Assembly: GCA_964020155.1 (NCBI GenBank)
Contig: OZ026566.1
Location: 3,955,014 to 4,019,013, forward strand
DNA: 64,000 nucleotides
Reading direction: 5' to 3'
From: Chondrilla cf. caribensis
Lineage: Eukaryota; Porifera; Demospongiae; Chondrillida; Chondrillidae
The notes beneath the pieces were generated by a model. The model was not told where the DNA came from. It did not search any database and saw only the letters and a program-made list of their open reading frames with translations. This document shows, piece by piece, positions 45,943-57,138 of this stretch; position 1 is the stretch's first letter; every line of letters starts with the position of its first letter. A program made the position numbers and the translations under genes.

Positions 45943-48849
45943 ATGGCCGAAATACAGAGACTGGTGAAAAGCTTGGAAAACACACTCTCGCCTGAAAAGT
46001 CGATTCGCAAGGAAGCAGAAGACTTTCTTAGGTCCTTGGAGTCCCAGCAGGGTTATTCTCAAATCCTGCTACAGATCACCGACAGCAGTGAGGTCCCAGC
46101 GCACATAAGACAGGCTTCTGCCATAGCATTCAAGAATTTGCTCAAGCGTCACTGGAGAATACTGGACGAAACCGTCTCTCCTGTTATCAGTCAGCAGGAT
46201 AGGGATTATGTTAAGTCTGTCATTGTGCAGCTCATGCTCAAAACTCCTGAAGCAGTGCAGAGACAGCTCAGTGATGCCATCAGTATTATCGGTTTGGAGG
46301 ATTTTCCAAAGAAGTGGCCTGGACTGCTAGAGGAGATGGTCCAATACTTTCAAACCAGCGATTTTCATCTGATCAACGGCGTTCTGCAGACAGCTGATTC
46401 TCTCTTTCGCCGATATCGTCATGAGTGCAAATCACAAGAGTTGTGGCAAGAGATTGCAATCGTTCTGAAGACTCTAGCAACCCCGCTGACCAATTTGTTC
46501 ATGTCCACAATGAAGTTGAGTGCCGAACACTCACAAAACCAAGAGGCACTCAAAATCCTCTTCAGCTCCCTCCTCCTCATCATCAAGGTGTTTTATAGCC
46601 TTGTTGTTCAAGAGTTGCCCGATGAATTTGCCGACGATAACATCAAACCATGGATGGAAAATATTCTCATCATCCTAAACACAAGCAACAAGCTATTGGA
46701 TACTATTGACGACGAGGAACCAGGACTACTGGAGCAGACTAAAGCTGAAATATGCTCACTTTTGTCCCTGTTTGCTCAGAAATACGATACAGATTTCGCT
46801 CCATTCTTGCCCAATTTTGTGCAAGCAGTGTGGACCTTATTGGTAACTGTAGATTCACGGGTCAAATTTGACAACCTTGTGAGCAATGCCATTGAGTTTC
46901 TTGCATCCGTTGCTGAGAAACCAGTGTACAAGGAACTCTTCACTAACGAAGACACCCTTCGAAGTATCTGCGAAAAAGTCGTCGTGCCCAATATGCAGTT
47001 TCGAGAGGCGGATGAGGAGCTGTTCGTGGATAATCCTGAAGAATACATGAGACGGGACCTGGAGGGATCAGATGTTGGAACCCGTCGACGAGCAGCATGT
47101 ACCTTGGTACAGGCGCTATGCCGCTCCTTTGAAAGTCCCATAACTGCCATATTTGCCAGTTACATCGACGGCCTCTTGGCAGAATTTTCAAAGAATCCAG
47201 AAGCCAACTGGAAGGCAAAGAGCATAGTTTTGTACCTCATCCCGGCCCTTGCCACCAGATCAAAGACAGCCAAACACGGAGCAACAAAAACTAGTGATTT
47301 TGTGAACATAGCTGACATCTTCTCCACTCAGTGCCTTCCTCTACTCCAGAATCCAGATTTGACGTTGTTCCCGGTGTTGAGAGCCGATTGTATGCGTTAC
47401 GTCACCACGTTTCGTGGTATCCTCCCTCAAGAAGTTCTCATCAACTGCATACCGCTCCTTCTCCATCACACAGTGTCTCCGAGCTATATTCTACACACCT
47501 ATGCTGCTCACTGCCTTGAAAAGATCCTGACCGTGCGAAGCAATGGCAATCTCGTAATCACACCAGGCGCCTTGCAGCCATATTACCAGCAGCTCATCAC
47601 CAATTTTTTCCAGACACTGCAGTTGGATTGCTCGCTGTGGAATGAATATGTCATGAAAGCCATCATGCGGATAATGTCAACCATGAAGGATGATCTACCA
47701 CTGATCTACAGTGCTGTACTCCAGGAGCTGAATAAAAAGTTGGTTGCCGTCTGCCAGAATCCATCCCGCCCACACTTCAACCACTATTTGTTTGAGTCAA
47801 TAAGCTGTGTCGTCCGTCACACCTGTCAGAAGAATCCCGCATTGGTAGAGAATGTAGAATCCCTCGTCTTGCCCGTCCTTCAAGACATCCTGTTGAAGGA
47901 CATTGTCGATTTCATGCCGTATGCTTTCCAGATCCTATCTCTTCTCATAGAGCTCCGCCCTCCTCCGGTCTCTCAGATGTACATGTCGATATATCCCACT
48001 TTACTGTCACCCGTTTTGTGGGAGCAGCAGGGAAACATCCCAGCTCTCGTTCGTCTTCTTCAAGCCTTCATTCAGAAAGTTCCACAAGAACTGTGCAAAG
48101 AAGACAAGATATCAAGCCTTTTGGGTGTGTTTCAGAAACTGATAGCTTCAAAGAACAATGACCACGAAGGATTCTATCTCCTCAACTCCCTCATTGAATA
48201 TGGGGATAAAAAGGCAATGGAGAATTACTGGAAGGATATCTTCATTGTTCTTTTCCAACGACTGCAGAACAGCAAAACGACAAAATATGCCAAATGCTTG
48301 ATTGTGTGCTTTTGTTTGTTTGCTGGGAAGTTTGGAGGCCACGTTCTCATACAGATAGTCGACTCTATACAGCCTAACCTGTTTGCAATGGTTCTGGAGA
48401 AGGTTGTTATACCTGATGTTCAGAAGGTGTCCGGTTCTACTGAAAGGAAAATCAGCGCTATTGGAATAACAAAGATTCTCACGGAGACTCCTCCCATGCT
48501 AACAGAAACGTATGTCAAATTTTGGGCTCCTTTGCTTCGTGCTCTTGTCAGTCTTTTCGAGCTCCCTGAGGACGACTCTGTTCCAGACGACGAGCATTTC
48601 ATTGAGATCGAGGATACACCAGGTTACCAGACGGCATTCTCACAACTGGCCTTTGTCGGGAGTCGTGATAAGGACCCTTTTAGTGGAGAGGTCCCTGATC
48701 CTAAGGTGCACCTGGCTCTTTCACTACACAAGCTGTCTTCGCAGCACCCAGGAAAACTCAACACTCTGATCAGTTCGGGCTTGGACCAAGAGTCTCTCAA
48801 ATACTTGCAGTCGTACTTAGACACTGCAAACGTCTCAACTCTATTATGA
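45943..48849 (+). CDS. CSE1L: exportin-2 (CSE1L/CAS), intronless
   Basis: Nuclear export receptor that returns importin-alpha to the cytoplasm with RanGTP. A single uninterrupted 968-residue frame (human 971), colinear with exportin-2 throughout. It has the N-terminal importin-beta motif (RKEAEDFLRSLESQQGYSQI, HIRQASAIAFKNLLKRHW), QQDRDYVKSVIVQLML, and EDFPKKWPGLLEEMV. Further matches include EEYMRRDLEGSDVGTRRRAA and the C-terminal HPGKLNTLISSGLD. HEAT repeats fill the protein. Every other long gene here has several introns, so the absence of introns is notable and suggests a retrocopy that took over or joined the original. No premature stop or frameshift is visible, so the gene is functional by sequence. 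Confidence 0.97.
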   Translation: MAEIQRLVKSLENTLSPEKSIRKEAEDFLRSLESQQGYSQILLQITDSSEVPAHIRQASAIAFKNLLKRHWRILDETVSPVISQQDRDYVKSVIVQLMLKTPEAVQRQLSDAISIIGLEDFPKKWPGLLEEMVQYFQTSDFHLINGVLQTADSLFRRYRHECKSQELWQEIAIVLKTLATPLTNLFMSTMKLSAEHSQNQEALKILFSSLLLIIKVFYSLVVQELPDEFADDNIKPWMENILIILNTSNKLLDTIDDEEPGLLEQTKAEICSLLSLFAQKYDTDFAPFLPNFVQAVWTLLVTVDSRVKFDNLVSNAIEFLASVAEKPVYKELFTNEDTLRSICEKVVVPNMQFREADEELFVDNPEEYMRRDLEGSDVGTRRRAACTLVQALCRSFESPITAIFASYIDGLLAEFSKNPEANWKAKSIVLYLIPALATRSKTAKHGATKTSDFVNIADIFSTQCLPLLQNPDLTLFPVLRADCMRYVTTFRGILPQEVLINCIPLLLHHTVSPSYILHTYAAHCLEKILTVRSNGNLVITPGALQPYYQQLITNFFQTLQLDCSLWNEYVMKAIMRIMSTMKDDLPLIYSAVLQELNKKLVAVCQNPSRPHFNHYLFESISCVVRHTCQKNPALVENVESLVLPVLQDILLKDIVDFMPYAFQILSLLIELRPPPVSQMYMSIYPTLLSPVLWEQQGNIPALVRLLQAFIQKVPQELCKEDKISSLLGVFQKLIASKNNDHEGFYLLNSLIEYGDKKAMENYWKDIFIVLFQRLQNSKTTKYAKCLIVCFCLFAGKFGGHVLIQIVDSIQPNLFAMVLEKVVIPDVQKVSGSTERKISAIGITKILTETPPMLTETYVKFWAPLLRALVSLFELPEDDSVPDDEHFIEIEDTPGYQTAFSQLAFVGSRDKDPFSGEVPDPKVHLALSLHKLSSQHPGKLNTLISSGLDQESLKYLQSYLDTANVSTLL

Positions 48850-49051
48850 ATGACTGAATCTAGTATTGTAGTGACTTTTCATTTTGCTGTGTTGGATTTG
48901 GTCAAGGTTTAGTATAGACACTGATCATGTGTGTACTGTTATCTGTACTTCGCAATGAATATAATTATACGCACAATATTATTCACGTGACAAGGAATGA
49001 CGTATTAAGGCACGTGTTCTGTTGCGTGATCGTTCTGACCCGAGGAGAAAA

Positions 49052-49983
49052 ATGTTGAAGTATTTGGTGGCTCTGTTTGCTCTATTTGCTATTGGCTACG
49101 CCCAAACACGCTGCAGTAAGTAATTTCATAATACGTGTTATCCCACCAAGGAGATCTAAGCAAATCGTATATCCCTTCTTCACGTGTTTAGTCAGTCCTA
49201 ATGAAATAACTGCAAACGTCTCCGTATCCGAGTTCAGTGAAACACGAAAGGAGCTTTTTTTCGGGTGGATTAATCTCTACTACGATGCTGTGAACCAGAG
49301 AGTCAGGTCGGATGACTTTTTCATCGACATCCCAAACTCCAACGAGCGCGCTCGATTCTCCGTCATTTCTGACTTCAGACAGGTTGGTGCGTATGCTGTA
49401 TACCTGGAGTGGTAGTTATGTGAGCTGCAGTGTAGTGTAGTGAGTATAAGGGTGCGACATTAGTAGCTTTGTTGCGAAGAAACTTACAAGCTACGGCCGT
49501 CCTGTTCATTGAATTATTATCCCAGGATATGATGTGAAAGTGTTTCTCTTGTGCAGAAAGTCGAATATCGTGTTAACCTCGAAACTGGCACCTGTGAACG
49601 AGTTGAACTGACTCGCCCATTCCAGCCAATTGAGGTCCCATTAAATGCCTATTCCAGAGGACAAGCGTACGTTGGTGTCGAGGGACTCCTCGGATCGAGT
49701 CTAAGGGTCGACATATGGGTTGGTACCACTGAGAGCGGAGGCCGCTATGGTGGGTTGTGGACGGAGAACTGCTTGCCAGTTTTGGACTTTTATCGCTCTA
49801 CCACTGACTGGAGGCACTGGAAGTGAGTTCAATCGGATTGTTCACGGCTATTATGTAGTACAACAGTTGCCGCAAGCTAACACTGACAATGCTTTTCTCC
49901 TCTCAATCCATACATATAGCCTGTTCGATGTCCAGAACTCAGTGGACTCCTCCAAGTTCAACAAGCCACCCCAGTGCCCATAG
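49052..49983 (+). CDS. ependymin-related protein, copy 1
   Basis: Secreted or lysosomal ependymin-family glycoprotein (EPDR type). Four exons join in phase: 49052-49115, 49192-49382, 49557-49822, 49920-49983, giving 194 residues. The signal peptide is MLKYLVALFALFAIGYA. Family pattern: LYYDAVNQRVRSDDFF, VEYRVNLETGTCERVEL, FQPIEVP, ENCLPVLDFYRS, and the end LFDVQNSVDSSKF plus PPQCP. The intron that splits the third exon in copies 2-4 is absent here. TCACGTGA (48983) and CACGTG (49011) lie just upstream. It is 202 bp downstream of CSE1L on the same strand. Confidence 0.87.
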
Positions 49984-50640
49984 CCCACTGCTGTGTGGAC
50001 TGCGTTGGAGCCTAACTGTAACTTTAGTTGAGCTATTAGTTTGCTTTTTGTAATCTCATTCACATATCGATACTGCTGTCTTAGAAGACTGTTGTAGGTT
50101 GCTAAAAAATAATTGAAAATCGAAGCATTGTGGCTGATACTTGAATTCTTATGATTTCAGGTTGTACCTGATCATATTGTGTTTCAATTCACACTAGCTG
50201 TACATAATCTGGTGAAACACAGGACGGTTATATTACTTGTAGTCAAAAATTTGCGTAAATATTAGTACGATCCCCAATATTACATCAGCTACCCTTTGCC
50301 ACATTTACTGCATTTTCTATGCCATAAGATGTTTCTGAGAAATGCTGTCATTAGTTCATGGCCAGAAGGAATCCAACTGTGCTGATATTATGCAGCTGTA
50401 CATAGGACAGAACTAGCTTCAACACACACTTGAACTCCTACTTAGGTCCTCTCAGAGCCAACATCAGACACATATTTCGTCTGCATTCATGCATCAATGG
50501 AACAAAGCACCTCTCAGCAATCATAAACATGAATCTAAGAAAAGAGCTTGTTACAAAACTCAGTGGTAAAGCACTACAGAAAATTATTTATCTCAGCAGT
50601 AGCAGTAGTATAGAACTATTCATGTTACTACAACGACCTC

Positions 50641-52346
50641 CTACACACAGGCAGGGGGGATGTTGAACACGCTTGCGTCAATCCTTCCAACCACATCATA
50701 AATGCTGTATATGAGAGAGTGGAAGGTAAGGAACAATGTAGTATACAAGACATCTGCAACAGAGTCAGAATCAAGACAGCAGAACACAAACCCTTACTTG
50801 GTGTGCCTATAGTCAACAAGCGTGTCAGGCTGTCCTGGAGTTTGCCTGATTACACTAAAACCATCCAAGACAGGCACGCAGTAGCCCTCGGCTGTCCTCA
50901 GTCTGGTGAACCCACCACCAAAGTGACCAAGAATTCCTTCCTCTGCATAACCAACAACCACAAAAGCAACAAAGCATATCTATGATTTCTCACATGACAC
51001 ACAAAAGTGCAACAATAACAGGTAGCATGGGACTCCCATGTGACAGGCATGCTAACCAAGTGCATATGTGTGCGTCCAGTGTTCCAGAGCAATCCCAGTC
51101 CCAGTGGACACGCCCTTCTCGCCAAGGTAACCTTCTCCGCGGTAAGAAGCATCTGGTGGAATACCAAATGGTCGCCATTCAGCAGTAATTGTAAACTTCT
51201 CACACTGTTCAGGGTTCCTCAGATTGATTCGATAGCCCTCTTTCTAAAGCAGTGAAAGTCATTTCAATAATGAGCAAGACATCCAAAAGACACAAAAAGT
51301 CCAGATTAATGCAAATTTGCCTGCATTGAGCTCTGCACATGCAAAGTCATGAAATAGTGCCAGCAACTACACACATGCAATTTATCACTGGAGTGCCAAC
51401 ATTATATCAACGTGAAGATATTCAACAGCTCAGTATTGGAGTGAAGAGGCACTACGTTCAAGTTCCAGTGTTCCAGGTAACCCCATTTTACTCTATATGT
51501 TCGGTGCCTCGGCTGCAGGCCATACACTCAAACAGGTACAAGGTACATGGCTATTAATCTATGATGCAATACACTCATGTGGGACACCTACATGAGCAAG
51601 CATTACTCTGCTGGGATTACACACTATTACACAACACAAGATACATAATTGAGCAGAATAGAATACTTGTAACTCTTGAGAAAATCATTACATTACATAA
51701 GTTTGATGGATGCCTTCAACTTGCAACATACTCACCCCTACGTACATGAACACACATACTTGCCTTTTCATAAAATAGCCAAATCTTGTAGACTTCCCTT
51801 TGTTCCTGTTCTTCATCAAATTCCTCGGTGTAAATTCGCTCCTCAAGAGAATCGTAAGTGATGTTAAAAATCCTCTCAAACAATCTTGAAGGGTCAAGCT
51901 GTGAGCGTGTCAACAAAAGGAAACAGACAGGTTACGATATGAAATCCAGTAAGCATGCAGGAATCAAAAACTGCCAGTAATCAAAGATGACAACTATAAA
52001 ATCCTTCGGTGGTCTTGTGGTGCGAGTCACGAATCCGTGAATAGGGCTACGACGATCAACACGTGTCGCACGTGAACGCACAATTAACCAGCTCTTGAAC
52101 TTTACACACGCTATGACAAGTTCCCTCCAACACTGTACACGTGTACACAGACAACTAAACCTGAACACAAACAACGACGAACCTCGAAGGCCAGACCGGT
52201 CCATTGTGGTGGTGTTACTGCGAGAAGAATCGGAAAACAGTACCTCAAACGGATAAAATTTGAAATAAACAATACTCACTGCAAGGAGTCGGAGTTTGTC
52301 CGAAAGCGAGGGCAACGAAGACAGCAAGAAGAGTGAAGGTAAGCAT
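50641..52346 (-). CDS. ependymin-related protein, copy 2
   Basis: Minus-strand member of the ependymin-related cluster. Exons: 52346-52280 (signal peptide MLTFTLLAVFVALAFG), possibly 51970-51936 (35 bp, same length as exon 2 of copy 3, uncertain), 51898-51764, 51243-51057, 50942-50798, 50704-50641. With the uncertain exon it encodes 210 residues. Pattern: FERIFNITYDSLEERIYTEE, KEGYRINLRNPEQCEKFTI, FGIPPDAS, GYCVPVLDGFSV and the end DVVGRIDASVFNIPPACV, which is canonical for the family. The exon ending at 51764 appears to use a GC donor (AAAAG|GCAAGT). Exon phases match copies 3 and 4, which supports the model. A plus-strand ORF over 50719-50985 is only the antisense of the last exons. Confidence 0.75.
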
Positions 52347-53471
52347 CTTGGTTCTTCTTCAGGCTCACGTGATCTGATCACACTGCACAGCAACACGTGT
52401 TCGCTTGCAACTTGTTTTTGGAATCAAAACGGAAATTGTGAATCACGTGATATCTACTACTAGTTCGCGGTAAAGTTGAAAAGTGAAACCCGCCTTTTCA
52501 GGACCATGACATGAAGGCATAACGTAATAGACCCATTCGATCCTTTGAAACTTGATAATAAGCCAATTATCGTTGATAAAGTTCGAACCATGATACAGAG
52601 AGCATTGATGGGAGATTTAATAGTGGAATTGACATCCCACACATGATCAAGGTACTTTTATATCTGGGATGCTACTTGTGTGTGTTTCTGTGAATATTAT
52701 GCACGTTTATTATGAGTTTTTATAGTTGGACTGATAGCAGCAAAGACCACACCAGTCGTTTGTATACAAGGGATTATCAAATTTGAATTAAACCTCTTCA
52801 AACTTAATTTGTGACTCTGACATAAATTTGTGGTTGCTTGCCATAATATTATTATCATTTTTCACCTGTGATCAAACTAGTTATATATCAAAGTCAGTGC
52901 ATTGACTGTTTATGAGTTAGTCAATTGATTCTATCTATTCAATAATCTATTCAAATGTTTTTGTGAACAGAGGGACGACCAAGTTGAAATTGCAATTTGT
53001 CTCCAAGGCTCAGAATCTGACACCAGTGTGCTATTATTGTATCGTCATTTTCAGTACATACCTGACAGTGTGCGTATGTGTGGAGTGTGTGTGTCTTTGT
53101 ATTCAAGTACTCTAATCGACATTTAATAATGTTGTCTATCTCAAGCTTCATAAGTGAAGTTATTATAATATTATACAACTTCCAACGAGTATAATATTAT
53201 TACATTAAAGTTAGTCTAAGAGTATTACATTATTATTATTATAATTTGTCATTCTTCACGATAAATTAACCTACTTATAGAATATACGTCATACGCTATA
53301 ATATTATCTTACATTTAACAGTACCAGCCATCTATTAGATAATCATTATAACACAATTTATAAAACTATTATCAAACTGTATCAACTATATGTGTTTACA
53401 TATAATATTATGTACTGCAGGATATACTTGTAGGATTCAAAGACTAAATATAAAGTTGTTGCTGTCTCCAA
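52347..53471. promoter_or_regulatory. promoter of copy 2 with three CACGTG boxes; AT-rich spacer
   Basis: TCACGTGA at 52365-52372, CACGTG at 52394-52399 and TCACGTGA at 52443-52450 lie within 105 bp upstream of the copy 2 start codon. They match the E-box bound by MITF/TFE-type and USF bHLH factors. From about 52460 to 53471 the sequence is strongly AT-rich, with no exon seen on either strand and many short ATTATA and TAATAT runs; it includes the 3' flank of copy 3. Confidence 0.5.
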
Positions 53472-54926
53472 TTACTTGCAAGTGCTTGGTAGGTTAAACA
53501 CATCAGGATTAATGTGAGGACTAACATCAAATATGCTGGAGAGAGAATGAAAGATAGAATAATATATTAACATCGAGTTGATGACAGTTCCACATATTTA
53601 ATCAATTATAATATTTATGTTAATTATTATTATACTTTTGTGTTAAAATAGATGTTACAGATGTATACCAATGAACTCACTTCCAGTGTGTATAATAGAC
53701 CAGTCGTTCCTCTTGGCCTTCTCTTCTTATGGCCAGGATTGAATCAATCACAGGAACACAATTCTTATCTGGATTCAGCAGTTGTGTGACATCATCGTGC
53801 AGAAAACCTTCTACATTGTCTGTATAATGCCCAGATATAAATAGTGACTGTTAACAACAAGCATGTTCACCTAGAACCATGGATATACAGGACCTTACTT
53901 TTATGGCAATTATAGAGGTTTACTCAAATTAATACACTACAACATACACTACATAGGAACACACAATAGATTGGACGTGTCCATGCATGACTCAAATTTA
54001 AATGAATTGAGGGTATTTGTTGTGATGGTTTTGCAGCTGTACATTTGGAATGAGCGGCTTCTCCTCACCAGGGAGATCTCTGTGGGCTTCGTAAGCTGAA
54101 AGAGGAATTCCAGAGTGCTCCCGCCCGTTCATATCACCCAAGTATTCCTTGCGGCGCAGCTCGGCACCCTCGGGTACACCAATGGGCCTCCAGTCTCTGT
54201 TCAAGTCGAACTTCTCACAACGCTTTTGAGGGTCAGCCTGGTCAACCCTGTATCCTCTTTTCTACACATGGAGCCAAAGACCTCAATCAATCAGACATTT
54301 CCAATCACAACACTATATTATGTTTGTACTTGACAATGTGTAACTTGTGATTGCAGATTGGTAAACGTACCGTATCAAGTATGCGTACGAGGCTGTATGC
54401 AACACGCAATACAGTAGTCTACAAACCTCTTTGAAAAAGAGCCACTCCCAGTAGTACTCTCTTTCTGCCATTACATTCCTGTCTTCAATGAAGAGCCTCT
54501 CGTTTGTGGCGTCATAAGTGAGATTCATAAACCTTTCGGTGCGTCTTCCTGGATCGAGCTACGAGATGAAGAGAGACGCATGGAAGTTATTAATCCCGAG
54601 TCTGGTGAATCGGCGAAAATCTCATAGACCAGCTGCTACACTATGTGATCATGACTATTGTACTGGAGATATACGCTTACCTCCAGAACAACTGCCTTCC
54701 ACTGAGCAGGTGTTACTGAAAGGGAGAAAATAAAAATATATTGTCGAATAGTGTGTGCGTTAAAGGTATAGCTGGAATTATCAGCAACAGTATTTCCGGA
54801 CCACTGGGACCTTTGGAGTACCACTGCCAGTGGCTGCCTGGTCTATACTCAGCCGTAAACCTCACCGCATATGTCTTGACTAGACACTACTGCAGCTAAG
54901 GCAACAAGAATAGCGAGAGCGAGCAT
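53472..54926 (-). CDS. ependymin-related protein, copy 3
   Basis: Six minus-strand exons join in phase: 54926-54866, 54715-54681, 54558-54427, 54261-54069, 53819-53681, 53535-53472, giving 207 residues. The signal peptide is MLALAILVALAAVVSSQ. Pattern: ERFMNLTYDATNERLFIEDR, KRGYRVDQADPQKRCEKFDL, WRPIGVPEGAEL, KNCVPVIDSILAIRR, YTHWK, then the last exon DVSPHINPDVFNLPSTCK. An ORF that continues past the donor at 54069 (CCTG|GTGAGG) is intron read-through. It is closest in exon layout to copy 2. Its start faces copy 4 across 638 bp. Confidence 0.85.
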
Positions 54927-55564
54927 CTTGAACTTTTCCTCCTCGCGAATCTACACCGGTCTTCTCGAGTGAGACAGTGCGTGAGAGGGCGTGGTTGGAG
55001 GACGGTGGGATGAGCCTCGGATCTGAGCAAGCGTGATCACCCACACTTGGCCATTTGAGACTACTGGATATTGTGTAAACAAACGAGGGGGTGGGTGTAC
55101 CCCATGATCGGTGAGGTGACCTAGACGAATAAACACTTTGCAAATCACGAGGTTTGTTATCGTGCAACCCGGGCGGGTTGTTTTGACAAGAGGCACATGC
55201 AGCTATGTGGTCTGATTGCTTATAAACAAACATAAGAGCAATTGTAGTGGTCAGGAGATCGCAAGCTATTACGTTTTAGACCACACGCCGGCTATTGCAT
55301 TGTTTTGGATCGTGACCACCCATCTAAGGTGCTAGGGTTACACAAACATATTATGGTCACGCTTAGCCTCTGTGGATACCAGACCTCATCAGGTCTGGTC
55401 ATGGGACCTCCTTGTATCAACAATCCGTTGATGGCTCCACTGCAGACCAACCCACTATGCAAATGTGGGCGTGACTTGTGAAGCACGAGATCTAGTGTAA
55501 TGTTTTATACACCACCCGTATCGGCACAGTTTCTCGGTGGAAGAACTGATTCAGAAGAAAGACG
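54927..55564. promoter_or_regulatory. divergent promoter, ependymin-related copies 3/4
   Basis: 638 bp between two divergent start codons. On the copy 4 side there are a POU octamer ATGCAAAT (55457-55464) and a TATA-like TTTTATA (55503) about 60 bp before the ATG. A perfect 8-bp hairpin, CCAGACCT-CATC-AGGTCTGG, lies at 55379-55398. No exon is seen in between. Confidence 0.45.
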
Positions 55565-56738
55565 ATGAAATCACTGGTTTTCCTTTTCGCAGTTATCGCC
55601 CTGGGAGCAGCTCAACAGCGATGCCGTTGGTTTTAGCTTCATACAGTAGCCGTGCTATACCGACTGTTTACATCTTGCTATAATGGCCCGTATCAGATGT
55701 TCCTGAAACGCCAGCTTTAGGCTGTTTATTCTGTTACCTCAAGAAAGTTCTACCCTTAATGAATTGTCTTGTTAAGCCATTTTGTGTACTTTTGACTACA
55801 TGTTGTCACTGGTAGCCTTAATAGCAGTTCCATATACCAGTACCCTGATCATGCCTACCTATACCATCATCATATTGTGTTGGCTAACAATGTTTCTATT
55901 AACTTCAACATCACACTCTCCTTCTTCCTACAGTGTCTCCAAAGCTGTTCATGTCTAACATATCTATTACTAGCAATGAGATGAATGGTCCCAGGAGAGG
56001 CATGTATCATGGCGAGGTCACTTTGTATTATGATTTCGACAATCAGAGGATAAGGACTGATGATATTTTCTTCCGCGTCCCATCTTTTAACAGCAGTCTT
56101 CGTGAGTGGACCTTTGATTTCTACAAAGAGGTGAATAAGATGTTTGTACAGTGACAGTCATGTCAATTGCTTTTACCTAGCAGATGTTTCCTTAATGTGG
56201 TATTAGGAAGAACGTTATCGATACAGTGTTGAGAGGAAAACATGCACAAAAGAGAAGCTCACAACTAAATTCCAGCCCATTGAGGTACCAGCCACTGCCC
56301 GTTATCTTGGAGAACAAACAATTGGGGTTGAGGGTATGATAGGGAACAGTGTAAGTGTTGCCTTGTGGGCAGGAGAGGAGGAAGGAGGTATGTGTTTCTG
56401 GACAATTCACTTACCGAAGGGTTTAACTTTAGAATCCATCTCTTGGTTTTCATCTCATAGCTCACTACAGCAGGTTGTTCACTCACGAGTGTGTGCCAGT
56501 TTTGGATTTCTTCAATTCTCAAACAGACTGGAGACATGTGAGGTAAGCCAGATATCTTGGAGTCGAGGTGCTTGCTAAAGTCCTTATTCTACTCAAATCT
56601 CTAATTAAAGATAAAATTAGAATCATACCTATTATCATGATACCATCTGTATTTTCTTATTTCAGCTTCTTTGATGTCAGAGTCATGACTGAGGTCCCTC
56701 CCACTTGGTTCGAGCTGCCAGAACCATGCAAAACATAA
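55565..56738 (+). CDS. ependymin-related protein, copy 4
   Basis: Five exons join in phase: 55565-55625, 55934-56130, 56207-56387, 56461-56542, 56666-56738, giving 197 residues. The signal peptide is MKSLVFLFAVIALGAAQ. Pattern: EVTLYYDFDNQRIRTDDIFF, ERYRYSVERKTCTKEKL, FQPIEVPATARYLG, HECVPVLDFFNSQTDWRH, then FFDVRVMTEVPPTWFELPEP. It is closest to copy 1 (shared LYYD..NQR.R.DD and FQPIEVP), though copy 1 lacks the intron between 56387 and 56461. The first donor (TGCC|GTTGGT) is weak and should be confirmed. Confidence 0.85.
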
Positions 56739-57138
56739 GGAAGCTCCAAACCAAACACATAATATAGTGTTAAGGAAACTTTATGTTGAGGAATATCTTT
56801 AGCATAGTATTCCTCCCAATAAGGGTGGTTGTAGTAATATATTTACAGAATGATAATATAGCAGGTCCAGTATTTTTGTGCATTGGATAAAATAATAATG
56901 ATAATAACTGCATTTATTAACATAATATTCACAACCTTACTGAATTACTACTGGAATGTGAACTCACTTGATGTTTTACAAACTGGTTTGGTTGGCACTG
57001 TGTCAATGGATGCAATATTATGAATTGAATTACTGGTACATACTGTAGAGGTCTGCTGTAGTGAGTATACTGTATTATGTATTATGCAACTGCCGATTGA
57101 CCAATTATGCACGTGATTTTCTGAGGCGCACGTGATTG

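Noticed and set aside
50719..50985. Plus-strand 88-residue ORF
   Set aside because: It is antisense to the last two exons of ependymin-related copy 2, which match the family and splice in phase.
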